Shown here in pieces: positions 1 through 9,416 of a stretch of DNA of 63,684 nt (within the stretch, counting starts at the first letter, position 1; each line of letters begins with the position of its first letter). A model generated the notes under the pieces. The model was not told the origin of the DNA. It saw nothing but the letters and a program-made list of their open reading frames with translations, and ran no database searches. Both the position numbers and the translations under genes were made by a program. The stretch lies in NCBI GenBank assembly GCA_903929795.1, contig CAIYWC010000121.1, positions 1 to 63,684 on the forward strand, read 5' to 3'. This DNA comes from an uncultured Myxococcales bacterium. Lineage in GTDB: Bacteria > Myxococcota_A > UBA9042.

Positions 1-194
1 ATGAATTCCTGAACAGGAATCTGACCTTCCGACTTGTACTTGATGTCGACGATGACAAAATCTTTGTTCACCGACAGGACGGTGCCGCGGACGATCTCGC
101 CCTCCAGGACGTTCTGCTGCTTTTCCCAATCCAGGAATGCGGCTTCAAAGTCCAGGTCCTCAGCAAATCCCATCGTGTTGTCTTGCTCAGCCAT
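1..194 (-). CDS. rpsA: 30S ribosomal protein S1, N-terminal part (cut by window edge)
   Basis: Only the first 64 codons are present; the gene runs off the left edge. The translation (MAEQDNTMGFAEDLDFEAAF, then a stretch reading EGEIVRGTVLSVNKDFVIVD) is the start of the first S1 OB-fold domain, which binds mRNA on the small ribosomal subunit. The ATG at 192-194 is preceded by AAAGGA about six bases upstream, which supports this start. A good sigma-70 promoter lies about 120 bases upstream, inside the end of oppF, so rpsA is probably transcribed separately from the opp genes. Confidence 0.9.
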   Translation of the reverse strand, partial: MAEQDNTMGFAEDLDFEAAFLDWEKQQNVLEGEIVRGTVLSVNKDFVIVDIKYKSEGQIPVQEF

Positions 195-311
195 TTCCAA
201 TCCTTTTGTGTCCGCCGTTCGCACGTCCGCAGGCCCGTTTGTTCCCGCAGCGTTTCCGTTGTTCAAAGTTCGCGAATCAGGCGCAGTGCCTTGCCGTGGC
301 AAGGGCGCAAG

Positions 312-339
312 ATTTTACCCGAAACCGCGCAGAAGTCAA
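312..339 (-). promoter_or_regulatory. Probable sigma-70 promoter of rpsA
   Basis: On the minus strand TTGACT (334-339) and TAAAAT (312-317) are separated by 16 bases. Both match the consensus well. The -35 box overlaps the TGA stop codon of oppF. Transcription would start near 305, giving a leader of about 110 bases. A small perfect hairpin (stem 289-294 with 299-304, loop of four) sits at the start of this leader. It has no following T-run, so I do not call it a terminator. Confidence 0.6.
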
Positions 340-1349
340 GATGCGATCGGCAGTTGCGCGGCTTGGGTCGCTGCTGGGCAGGTCACTGGGCAGGCCACTT
401 GGCGTCGGCCAAAGGCCTGCAACGCGGGGCGATTTTGGCGGCACGAGGCGATGGCTTGACCGCAGCGCGGGTGGAATGCGCAGCCCGACGGCGGATGCAG
501 CGGGCTCGGAATCTCGCCCTCGAGGACCTGCAGGCCACGCGCGCGCGCCGCCTGCGGGTCGTGCAGCGGTACACTGCGCAGCAGCGCCTGCGTGTACGGG
601 TGGTGCGGTGCGCCAATCACGTCCGCTACCGGCCCCACTTCCACCACGCGACCCAGATACATCACCGCCACGCGATCGCACAGGTGCGCGACCGCCCCGA
701 GATCGTGCGCGATGAACAAATAGGCAAGCCCGCGCTGCTTGCGCAAATCATCCAACAAGTTCAGAACTTGCGCCTGAATGGACACGTCCAGCGCGGAGAT
801 CGGCTCGTCCAGCACGATCAGCTCCGGATCCGTCGCCAGCGCGCGCGCAATCCCGACTCGCTGACGCTGGCCGCCGGACAGCTCATGGGGCCACCGCAGC
901 GCGTAGCTCTCGTCCAAGCCGACCTGGTCCAGCAGCGCCGCGACCTTGCGGTCAAGCGCCGCCGCCGTCAGTCGCTCGTGCACCCGCAGCGGCTCGGCCA
1001 CCGCGTCGCCGATGCGCATCCGCGGGTTGCACGACGCCTCTGGATCCTGAAAGACCACCGTCATGCGCCGGCGAATCGCCTGCAGCTCGCGGCGCGGCGC
1101 CCGCGTGATGTCCTGGCCGGCGAAATGCACGCTGCCGGCTGTCACGTCCTGCAGCCGCAGCAGCGCGCGCCCGGTCGTCGACTTGCCCGAGCCGGACTCG
1201 CCGACCAGCCCCAGAACCTCGCCCTTGCGGATGCCGAGCGACACGCCGTCCACCGCCCGCACCCGAGCCACTTCGCGCGGGAAGAGCATGCCGTCGAGAA
1301 CCGGAAAATGTACATGCACATCAGAAAGTTGCGCGAGGGTCTCAGGCAT
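336..1349 (-). CDS. oppF: Oligopeptide/dipeptide-type ABC transporter ATP-binding protein
   Basis: 337 aa. This is an ATPase of the peptide/nickel ABC importer family, which powers uptake through a pair of inner-membrane permeases. Walker A (GESGSGKS) is at residues 50-57, followed by the signature LSGGQRQRV and Walker B VLDEPISALD. The C-terminus has the oligopeptide-transporter HPY-type tail with FHPRC. Its ATG overlaps the oppD stop by eight bases, so the two ATPases are translationally coupled. No permease or solute-binding gene is adjacent, so the substrate cannot be inferred. Confidence 0.88.
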   Translation of the reverse strand: MPETLAQLSDVHVHFPVLDGMLFPREVARVRAVDGVSLGIRKGEVLGLVGESGSGKSTTGRALLRLQDVTAGSVHFAGQDITRAPRRELQAIRRRMTVVFQDPEASCNPRMRIGDAVAEPLRVHERLTAAALDRKVAALLDQVGLDESYALRWPHELSGGQRQRVGIARALATDPELIVLDEPISALDVSIQAQVLNLLDDLRKQRGLAYLFIAHDLGAVAHLCDRVAVMYLGRVVEVGPVADVIGAPHHPYTQALLRSVPLHDPQAARARGLQVLEGEIPSPLHPPSGCAFHPRCGQAIASCRQNRPALQAFGRRQVACPVTCPAATQAAQLPIAS

Positions 1350-2322
1350 CGGCCAGCTCCGCGTGGCGAAAGCAGCGCACCGTTTGGTCCGGGCTCAGCG
1401 CTTCTTGCGGCGGTCGGCCGGTCAGGCAAATCGCCGCGGCAAACGCGCAGCGCGGGGCAAAAACGCAGCCAGGCGGCCGCGTCAGCGCGCTCGGCGGCGT
1501 CCCGGCAATCGCCTGTAGCCGCTGGCCGCGGTGCTCAGCCGCCGGGATGCTCGCCAGCAGCGCGCGCGTGTACGGGTGGCGCGGGCGCGCGAACAGCTCC
1601 GCGACGGCCGCGCGCTCGACCACCACGCCGCCGTACAGCACTGCCACGTCGTCGGCCATGTGCGCCACCACGCCCATGTCGTGGGTCACCAGCACCACAG
1701 CCATCTCAGTACGAGCCTGCAAATCCTGAATCAGTTTAAGCACCTGTGCCTGGATCGTCACGTCCAGCGCGGTCGTCGGCTCGTCGGCCAGCAGCACGTC
1801 TGGCTGGCACAGCAGCGCCATCGCCAACACCACGCGCTGGCGCATGCCGCCCGAGAGCTCGTGCGGGTACGCGCGCATCCGCGCGTGCGGCGCAGAAATG
1901 CCCACCGCCTCCAGCATGGCAATTGCCTGTTGTTCCGCATCCTTGCGCGACGATTTGCGGTGCACTTCCAGCACTTCAGTCAGCTGCGTGCCGATCCGCA
2001 GGTACGGGTTGAGCGAGGTCATCGGATCCTGGAACACCATCGCGAGGCGATCCCCGTTGATCGCGCGGCGTCGGGCCGGCGGCAGCGCCAGCAGGTCGAC
2101 GTCCGCCAAGCGCAGCGCTGCGGCTTGAACGGTCGCCCGTTCCGGATCCAGCAGGCCCATGGTCGCGAGGATGGACACCGATTTGCCGCTGCCGCTCTCG
2201 CCGACAACGCACAGCGTGCGGCCTTTGGCGACGCGCAGCGACACGTCCTCGACGGCGACAACGGGCCCGCGCTCGCCGGCAAAAGTGACCGCCAAGGAGG
2301 CGACTTCCAGCGCTGGCGTCAC
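1342..2322 (-). CDS. oppD: Oligopeptide/dipeptide-type ABC transporter ATP-binding protein
   Basis: 326 aa from a GTG start. It is the partner of OppF in a heterodimeric peptide-type ABC ATPase. Walker A GESGSGKS is at residues 41-48, the signature is LSGGMRQRV and Walker B is DEPTTALDVT; the Cys-containing tail reads FAPRC. A longer in-frame reading to 2535 exists, but its extra residues look like shadow translation of the lipoprotein gene. The GTG at 2320-2322 overlaps that gene's TGA in a four-base GTGA, typical of coupled genes, so I chose it as the start. Confidence 0.87.
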   Translation of the reverse strand: MTPALEVASLAVTFAGERGPVVAVEDVSLRVAKGRTLCVVGESGSGKSVSILATMGLLDPERATVQAAALRLADVDLLALPPARRRAINGDRLAMVFQDPMTSLNPYLRIGTQLTEVLEVHRKSSRKDAEQQAIAMLEAVGISAPHARMRAYPHELSGGMRQRVVLAMALLCQPDVLLADEPTTALDVTIQAQVLKLIQDLQARTEMAVVLVTHDMGVVAHMADDVAVLYGGVVVERAAVAELFARPRHPYTRALLASIPAAEHRGQRLQAIAGTPPSALTRPPGCVFAPRCAFAAAICLTGRPPQEALSPDQTVRCFRHAELADA

Positions 2323-3488
2323 GGCGTAAGGTGCAGCCCTGGCGCGGCGGGTTTGGCCGGCGCATCGGGCGTGTCCGAAAGATGCAGCCCGCTCGGCGCG
2401 GCCGGGTCCAGATGCAGCGGCGCGTCCTGACCGGCTTTGGTCGCTTCCGGCGCGGCGCCCGTCATCTGCAGTTGAATCGCGGTAAAAAGCTGCCACCGCT
2501 CGTGGCACGCCTGGCCGCCGCTGGTCTTGCCGCACGTGTCGCGCAGACCGTCGATGACCTGGATCACCTGTTCCAGCGTGACGTCCGGATCGATGCGCAC
2601 GGTCGCGCTCGTGATCGTCGGCGCGGCCAAACGCACGCGCTGCGCAAGTGCCACCAGCGATTCGACAATATTACCAAGCACTTCCGGATATGCGGGCTCG
2701 CCTTGTGCGCGGCCGACTTCCACGCTCACGCCACCCGAGCCGATCAGCACAGTCAACGCCGTCGCATCTGACGGCAGACCGCCCGGCACGCTCTCCCCCG
2801 GCTCAGCAGCCCGCCGCGCAGCGAGCAACGTCGGGGCTTCAGGCAGCGCCGTGCCATTTCCAAGCACATCGACAAGCTCGCCCTCGTGGCTGCCCGCCGC
2901 CAGCACCGGGTGCGCGCCCGCCGCCCGCAGCGCCGCCAGCACCGCGTCAACGGCCTGCCAATTCACCCGCCGGTCCGCGATCACCGCCACCTGCTTGTCC
3001 TTGAACTCCGCCGCTGCGTCCACGAGCGCTTGCAGCTTGCCGTCGGTGATCTGGCTCGCCTCAAAGCCAAACTGCGCGATCGTATTCGGCATTTTGGTCG
3101 CTTCTGGCGTGCAACTTTCCGGCTTCTTGCATGCGCAACGCAACGACGCGATGGCCTTGTCGCGCAGCCACACCTGCTTGCGGCCAATCAGCACCGCAGG
3201 GCTGGTCCACGTTCGCACTGGCTTTGTGCTGCCGGCGTCGGCCTGCGTCGTCGGCGTCACGTCCGCCCAAGGCTGCGCCAAGCGCGCGTCCGACGTCGTG
3301 CGCGCGGGCTGCACTTGCAGGTCATCCTCCAACTCACCGATGTGCTCGGTCGGCATTCGGGGCGGCGGTTGCTGCACACCGACGACTGGCTCCTGGTTGT
3401 GTTGCCGCTTGCACGCCGGCATCACCAGTGCGCCCACCACTACAAGTGCCATCAGCGGTCTTGCCGCACCAGTCGTCCGGACCGTCAT
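2319..3488 (-). CDS. Putative lipoprotein with two ExbD/TolR-like periplasmic segments
   Basis: 389 aa. A hydrophobic N-terminus (residues 12-24) ends at MPACKRQ, an imperfect lipobox, so it is probably exported and may be lipidated. A segment near residues 155-205 (QVAVIADRRVNWQAVDAVL) and another near 290-325 (TVRIDPDVTLEQVIQVIDGL) resemble the beta-alpha periplasmic domain of ExbD/TolR, but the ExbD transmembrane anchor with its Asp is missing. The C-terminus is rich in Pro, Ala and His. The start has a strong ribosome site (AAGGGGG). It is coupled to oppD by GTGA and lies 57 bases after pdxA. The domain similarity is my reading and needs a profile search. Confidence 0.6.
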   Translation of the reverse strand: MTVRTTGAARPLMALVVVGALVMPACKRQHNQEPVVGVQQPPPRMPTEHIGELEDDLQVQPARTTSDARLAQPWADVTPTTQADAGSTKPVRTWTSPAVLIGRKQVWLRDKAIASLRCACKKPESCTPEATKMPNTIAQFGFEASQITDGKLQALVDAAAEFKDKQVAVIADRRVNWQAVDAVLAALRAAGAHPVLAAGSHEGELVDVLGNGTALPEAPTLLAARRAAEPGESVPGGLPSDATALTVLIGSGGVSVEVGRAQGEPAYPEVLGNIVESLVALAQRVRLAAPTITSATVRIDPDVTLEQVIQVIDGLRDTCGKTSGGQACHERWQLFTAIQLQMTGAAPEATKAGQDAPLHLDPAAPSGLHLSDTPDAPAKPAAPGLHLTP

Positions 3489-3545
3489 CTTTTCCCCCTT
3501 GCGCAGCGCGCTTGATCGCCTACTTTGCGCCCGTTGACGCTGGGG

Positions 3546-4628
3546 TCAAGTCCCCAACGCGCCCACGGACGGGCCGCGCGGCACGGCGATCGCTTCCGCG
3601 CGCAGCAGCGCTTGGACCATGCTGGCCGCGTCCGCGATGCCCTTGCCCGCGATGTCGTACGCCGTCCCGTGATCGGGCGAAATGCGCGGGACCGACAAGC
3701 CGCAGGTCAAGTTGCACGCGTCGTGGAAGTGCACAGTCTTCAGCGGCCCCAGCGCCTGATCGTGGTACATGCACAGCACCGCGTCGTAACGCCCCGTGAT
3801 CGCGCGGTGAAACACCGTGTCCGCGACCACGGGGCCGTCCACTTCCAGTCCCAGGGACCGCAGTTCGTGCACGGCGGGTTCGATGATCCGCGCCTCTTCG
3901 TCGCCCAGCCGGCCGCCTTCGCCCGCGTGCGGATTGAGGCCGCAGACGGCCAGCCGCGGCTCGCTGATGTCCATCCAGCGCGTCAGCGCGTCGGCCGCCG
4001 CCAGCCCGCAATTGACGATCCGCTCCGTCGTCAGCAGTCGTGCCACGTCCCGCAGCGGCACGTGGGTCGTCACGGGCACCACGCGCAGGCGCGGACCCGC
4101 GAGCATCATGGCAAACCGCGGCGCCTTCAGCGTCTCCGCCAGATACTCCGTCTGGCCCGGCGGTCGCGGATCCAGGTGGTCAAAAATGCCTTTGGGCACC
4201 GGGCCGGTCACCATCGCGTCGATCTCGCCCCGCAGCGCCGCGTGCGCCATCGCCTCCAGCGCGCTAAACGCTTGCTGGCGGCTGCGCAGCGTGCTGACGC
4301 CCGGCTCCGGCACCGCATTGCCCGGACTGCCACCTGGCCCCACAGCGATCAGCGCGAGGCCCGGCAGTCCCTTGCGCGGCACCAGCGGCAGGCCAAACCG
4401 CTCACACGCCGCCCGCAGCCACGGCGCCAGCTCCGCCGCGACAAAGAGCTGCAGCTCCACGCGTCGGTGCAAGTGCGTGTGCAGCAGCGCCTGAATCAGC
4501 ACTTCCGGGCCGATGCCCGCCGCGTCGCCCAGCGTCACGCCGATGCGCGCAACTGAGCCATCTGACTTGCGATTCAGCTGCCAGGAATCGCTTTCCACGC
4601 GCGCTATCCGCGTTCCAGAGACCGCCAT
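3546..4628 (-). CDS. pdxA: 4-hydroxythreonine-4-phosphate dehydrogenase
   Basis: 360 aa. The enzyme oxidises 4-phospho-hydroxy-L-threonine in DXP-dependent pyridoxal phosphate synthesis, using NAD(P) and a divalent metal in the cytoplasm. Family landmarks are GVTLGDAAGIGPEV near residue 31, the metal-binding histidine regions, and DHGTAYDIAGKG near the end. About 28 residues precede the usual family start. The ATG at 4626-4628 is nonetheless well supported by AAGGAGGT four bases upstream. It is the first gene of a likely pdxA-lipoprotein-oppD-oppF operon. Confidence 0.93.
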   Translation of the reverse strand: MAVSGTRIARVESDSWQLNRKSDGSVARIGVTLGDAAGIGPEVLIQALLHTHLHRRVELQLFVAAELAPWLRAACERFGLPLVPRKGLPGLALIAVGPGGSPGNAVPEPGVSTLRSRQQAFSALEAMAHAALRGEIDAMVTGPVPKGIFDHLDPRPPGQTEYLAETLKAPRFAMMLAGPRLRVVPVTTHVPLRDVARLLTTERIVNCGLAAADALTRWMDISEPRLAVCGLNPHAGEGGRLGDEEARIIEPAVHELRSLGLEVDGPVVADTVFHRAITGRYDAVLCMYHDQALGPLKTVHFHDACNLTCGLSVPRISPDHGTAYDIAGKGIADAASMVQALLRAEAIAVPRGPSVGALGT

Positions 4629-4670
4629 CCCACCTCCTTGCGCCAGCCGGTTTCGCCGCGCGCGCCGGGG

Positions 4671-4680
4671 ATGCTACCAT
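4671..4680. promoter_or_regulatory. Possible overlapping divergent -10 elements (pdxA / metallopeptidase)
   Basis: The ten bases ATGCTACCAT contain TACCAT on the plus strand and TAGCAT on the minus strand. Both are plausible -10 hexamers for the two divergent genes. The plus-strand hexamer ends only eight bases before the ATG at 4689, which would give a leaderless or nearly leaderless transcript. No good -35 box was found for either direction, so this is tentative. Confidence 0.3.
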
Positions 4681-4688
4681 TGCCCGCC

Positions 4689-5405
4689 ATGCAGCGGAAA
4701 CCACCAGCGCCCCTTGAGACCGTTGCCACCGCCGTTCCCGGATTGACGCTGCGCCTGGCCGCGGACCTGCACGAGGCTACCCGCCTGTTTGTGCTGGAGA
4801 ATGTCGACGCGCTTGTCGAGCCGCTGCGGCCGTGGGGGCGCTTTCGCCACGCCGTATTGTTGCAAACGGTCGCGGACAACGACGCGCTGCACGCGCACCT
4901 CGACTTGCCGTCGCACGCGGAGTTGCAGGCGGTGGCGGGGCTGGACCGCGTGGTCTTTTGTCCGCCGGCATCGCCCGAGGCCCTGCGGCGGCTGCTGCTG
5001 CATGAGCTCGCCCATGTCCAGTGTTTTCAGCGCTGTACGCCGCCACATGGCCGGGTGCCCTACCTGCCGACGTGGTTTCGCGAAGGTCTGGCGCTGCGCG
5101 TCGCTCACGGTCGCCCGGACCCCAAGGAGCGGCGGCAGCTGGCCCGGCACCCGCAGCTTGCCCTGCTGGCCAACGCTGATGACGCGCAGATCGCCCGCGA
5201 TCCGGCGGCGGCCTACGCGCTGGCGGCGCACCTGTTCACGGCGTGGCACGATCGCTTTGGCACAATCGGCCTGACGGGGCTGTATGCGGCGACGCGCCAA
5301 GGCCACCCGTTTGCGACGGCGTTTCAGCGGTCCTGCCAGCAGCGGTGCAACGAATTCATCGAGCTGTGGCTCGCCGCGGTGCGCCGGGAAGCGCGGTCGG
5401 CGTAG
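4689..5405 (+). CDS. Putative gluzincin-type zinc metallopeptidase
   Basis: 238 aa from the ATG at 4689; ATGs at 4638 and 4671 are also in frame. HELAH at about residues 105-109 is the HExxH zinc site. The glutamate in WFREGLAL about 23 residues later fits the third ligand of gluzincins, as in peptidase MA-like domains. No signal peptide or membrane segment is evident, so the protein may be cytoplasmic; its substrate is unknown. No Shine-Dalgarno sequence precedes any candidate start, in line with a leaderless message. It ends three bases from the convergent frr gene. Confidence 0.7.
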   Translation: MQRKPPAPLETVATAVPGLTLRLAADLHEATRLFVLENVDALVEPLRPWGRFRHAVLLQTVADNDALHAHLDLPSHAELQAVAGLDRVVFCPPASPEALRRLLLHELAHVQCFQRCTPPHGRVPYLPTWFREGLALRVAHGRPDPKERRQLARHPQLALLANADDAQIARDPAAAYALAAHLFTAWHDRFGTIGLTGLYAATRQGHPFATAFQRSCQQRCNEFIELWLAAVRREARSA

Positions 5406-5408
5406 CGC

Positions 5409-5957
5409 TCAGACCTCGAGGATTTCCGCTTCTTTCTCGATGATGAACGTGTCGATGCGCTTGCCGCCCCCGTCGATGAGGTCCTGCACTTTTTTCTTGG
5501 CGCGCGTCACGTCGTCTTCCGGCATGTCTTCGACGAGCTCGATCATGTCCATCGCGTCGCGCCGGGCGTTGCGGATGGAGATCTTGGCTTCTTCACCCAA
5601 GTGCTTGAGAATCTTGACCATTTCACGACGACGATCGCCTGTCGGCGCTGGCACGGGCACCAGCACGACGTCGCCGCGGTTGGCCGGCGTCAGCCCCAGG
5701 TTCGCGATGAGCAGCGCCTTCTCGATCGGCCCGCACATGTTGCGGTCCCACGGCTTGACCTGCAAAAGCCGCGCGTCGACAACGGAAATCGTCGCGACCT
5801 GACTGATTGGCGACTCGTTGCCGTAGTATTCGATGCGCACGCCATCCAGCAGCCCAGCGTTGGCTCGGCCCGTTCGCAACTTATTGGTTTCACGCTTGAA
5901 TGCGTCAAACGCGTGGTTCAGCCGCTCTTGCAGTTCGTCGAGGATTTCCTGTTCCAT
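5409..5957 (-). CDS. frr: Ribosome recycling factor
   Basis: 182 aa, close to the family norm of about 185. With EF-G it splits post-termination ribosomes. Characteristic segments are the N-terminal helix reading KLRTGRANAGLLDGVRIEYYG, followed by QVATISVVDARLLQVKPWD and, later, VKILKHLGEEAKISIRNARRDA. It is the last gene of the minus-strand rpsB-tsf-pyrH-frr cluster and starts 18 bases after the pyrH stop. Confidence 0.96.
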   Translation of the reverse strand: MEQEILDELQERLNHAFDAFKRETNKLRTGRANAGLLDGVRIEYYGNESPISQVATISVVDARLLQVKPWDRNMCGPIEKALLIANLGLTPANRGDVVLVPVPAPTGDRRREMVKILKHLGEEAKISIRNARRDAMDMIELVEDMPEDDVTRAKKKVQDLIDGGGKRIDTFIIEKEAEILEV

Positions 5958-5975
5958 CTCGCCCTCGTCCTTCGC

Positions 5976-7593
<1,618 letters not shown>

Positions 7594-7687
7594 GGTGGTC
7601 TCCAGGTCGGGACGCGGCGCTCGGCCGGTCCCTCGTCAAAGTTTTGGGTGGAGCGTCAAACGCTCGGTTCTGAGGCGGAGGGCTGGC

Positions 7688-8554
7688 TTACGCTTCTTCG
7701 TCGTCCGCCGCGTCGATCGCGGCTTCTTCCGCGTCCACATCGATGTCACTGGCGGCTTCAACCACCGCGTCCGCGTGGCGCGGCTTGCGGATGATTTCCA
7801 CGTTCTCCAGCGCCGCGCCGGTCGGGTTCGCGCTGCCTTCAAAGTCGCGACCGAAGGCCTGGCTGCTGGACGCAACGCCGGTGATGCACGCTTCCGCCGC
7901 CGTCGAAACGAACAGGCGAATCGAGCGCATCGCGTCGTCGTTGGCCGGGATGATGTAGTCGACCAGATCCGGGTCCGCGTTGGTGTCGCACACGCCGACG
8001 ACCGGAATGCCGAGGCGGCGCGCTTCGGCGATCGCGATGTGCTCCTCGACCGGATCGACAACGAAGATCGCGCCCGGCATCGCCGGCATCGTGCGCAGGC
8101 CGCCGAGGTTGCGCATCAGCTTGGCGTGCTGCTTGGCCAGGTGCGACAGCTCCTTCTTTGGCAGCCGATGGGCCATTTCCGGGCTCATCATGCGCTCGAT
8201 TTCATTGAGCTTTTCAATGGAAGTCTTGACCGTGCGGAAGTTGGTCAGCGTGCCGCCCAGCCAGCGGTGCGCGACGACCGGCATCTTGGCGCGGCCGGCC
8301 TCTTCCTTGACGATGTCGCGGGCCTGGCGCTTGGTCGCCACGAACAGGACCTGCTGGCCATGCGCGGTGACGCGCGAGAGGAAATTGGTGGCATCTTTGA
8401 GCAACTTCGCGGTCTTGCCGAGGTTGATGATGTAAATGCCGTTGCGCGCGCCGTAGATGTAGCGCTTCATCTTCGGATTCCAGCGGCGGGTCTGGTGACC
8501 GTAGTGTGCGCCGGCTTCGAGCATGTCTTTGATGGTGACGTTCAAGTTGGCCAT
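7688..8554 (-). CDS. rpsB: 30S ribosomal protein S2 with acidic C-terminal extension
   Basis: 288 aa from MANLNVTIKDMLEAGAHYGH. The ATG at 8552-8554 is preceded by CGGAGC at a normal distance, while the upstream in-frame ATG at 8605 adds residues unlike S2. The protein contains the usual S2 blocks, including KRYIYGARNGIYIINL and RWLGGTLTNF. Compared with a core S2 of about 240 aa there is an extra tail of roughly 45 residues ending in a run of Asp, Glu and Ala (DVDAEEAAIDAADDEEA). Confidence 0.96.
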   Translation of the reverse strand: MANLNVTIKDMLEAGAHYGHQTRRWNPKMKRYIYGARNGIYIINLGKTAKLLKDATNFLSRVTAHGQQVLFVATKRQARDIVKEEAGRAKMPVVAHRWLGGTLTNFRTVKTSIEKLNEIERMMSPEMAHRLPKKELSHLAKQHAKLMRNLGGLRTMPAMPGAIFVVDPVEEHIAIAEARRLGIPVVGVCDTNADPDLVDYIIPANDDAMRSIRLFVSTAAEACITGVASSSQAFGRDFEGSANPTGAALENVEIIRKPRHADAVVEAASDIDVDAEEAAIDAADDEEA

Positions 8555-8730
8555 GAAAAGCTCCGTTTGCCTGCATCCCGGGGATGCGTGCTGCCGCTTT
8601 GACATGCACCAGATAGGGCTGGCACGGAGGCGTCAAAGCGCGAGTTAACCCGAAAAACGCGTGCGTTTCCCGGGGTTCGACGGCGTTTTCCGGCTGGACA
8701 GCCCAGACGGATCCCGCGGTCGGGGGCGGA

Positions 8731-8759
8731 AGTGTACGGCAAAGCCACGCCGGTGGCAA
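8731..8759 (-). promoter_or_regulatory. Probable sigma-70 promoter of the rpsB operon
   Basis: On the minus strand TTGCCA (8754-8759) and TACACT (8731-8736) are 17 bases apart. Transcription would begin near 8724, giving a leader of about 170 bases before rpsB. Long rpsB leaders in other bacteria often carry an S2 autoregulatory site, but I cannot identify one here. Confidence 0.5.
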
Positions 8760-8792
8760 CAGAATCGCGCGCGCCAGACGATTGAACGGCGA

Positions 8793-9173
8793 CTACGCCA
8801 GCGAGCCGCCCGAACGCAGCGTCCGCGCCAAGCGGCTGATATCGCGCACGACCTTGACGTCCAAATGGCGCAGCTCGCCGTTGAGCACCGCGAGTTCACT
8901 GGAGACATCCGCCGAGCCGCCGTCGTGGCCCGCGTCCTCCAGCAGCAGCGCGTCCGGGCGCGTGTCCAGCGCGGTGCACAGGCGCATGAGCGTCGGGAAG
9001 CTTGGCAGCGACAGCCCGCGCTCGATGCGTGCGTACGCCTCCGTGGTCAAGCCGATCGCGGTGCTGATCTCGTCTTGCGTGCGGTGGCTGGCCTTGCGCA
9101 TCCCGCGCAGGCGTCCGCCGAGCCGTTGGGCAATGCGCTGGGCCTGGGCGCGGTCCTCTTTCTTGCGGGGCAT
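8793..9173 (-). CDS. XRE-family helix-turn-helix regulator
   Basis: 126 aa starting MPRKKEDRAQAQ. The ATG at 9171-9173 is preceded by GGAGGAACC, a near-perfect ribosome site. Residues of about 20-80 form a Cro/CI-type helix-turn-helix (RTQDEISTAIGLTTEAYARIERG, then SFPTLMRLCTALD). The remaining 45 residues are acidic then basic, with no recognised ligand domain. It is probably a DNA-binding transcription factor; targets are unknown. It lies divergently from hemB across a 243-base gap and upstream of the rpsB promoter. Confidence 0.85.
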   Translation of the reverse strand: MPRKKEDRAQAQRIAQRLGGRLRGMRKASHRTQDEISTAIGLTTEAYARIERGLSLPSFPTLMRLCTALDTRPDALLLEDAGHDGGSADVSSELAVLNGELRHLDVKVVRDISRLARTLRSGGSLA

Positions 9174-9337
9174 GGTTCCTCCAAATCGGGGCAATGCGCG
9201 AACTGGGTACGCGCCGGTAGGGCTCTCTCATGACTGCGGATTCTTCACCGAGGCAAGCCGCATACCCACCTCGCTGCGTTGGACTTGGCAACGCGTCACT
9301 TGATGACATGCCGTGACAATCAGCGGATGGATTCGCC

Positions 9338-9366
9338 TCGCCACCTTCTGTGCTTGCGGTTATCAT
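9338..9366 (+). promoter_or_regulatory. Candidate sigma-70 promoter of hemB
   Basis: TCGCCA (9338-9343) and TATCAT (9361-9366) are separated by 17 bases. The -10 box matches the consensus at five of six positions and the -35 box at four. The predicted start near 9373 would leave a leader of about 45 bases before hemB. Confidence 0.45.
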
Positions 9367-9416
9367 GACGCCCCGCGCCGGCCCCGCCTTGCCATCCCCG
9401 GCGTCCCGAGGTTTCC

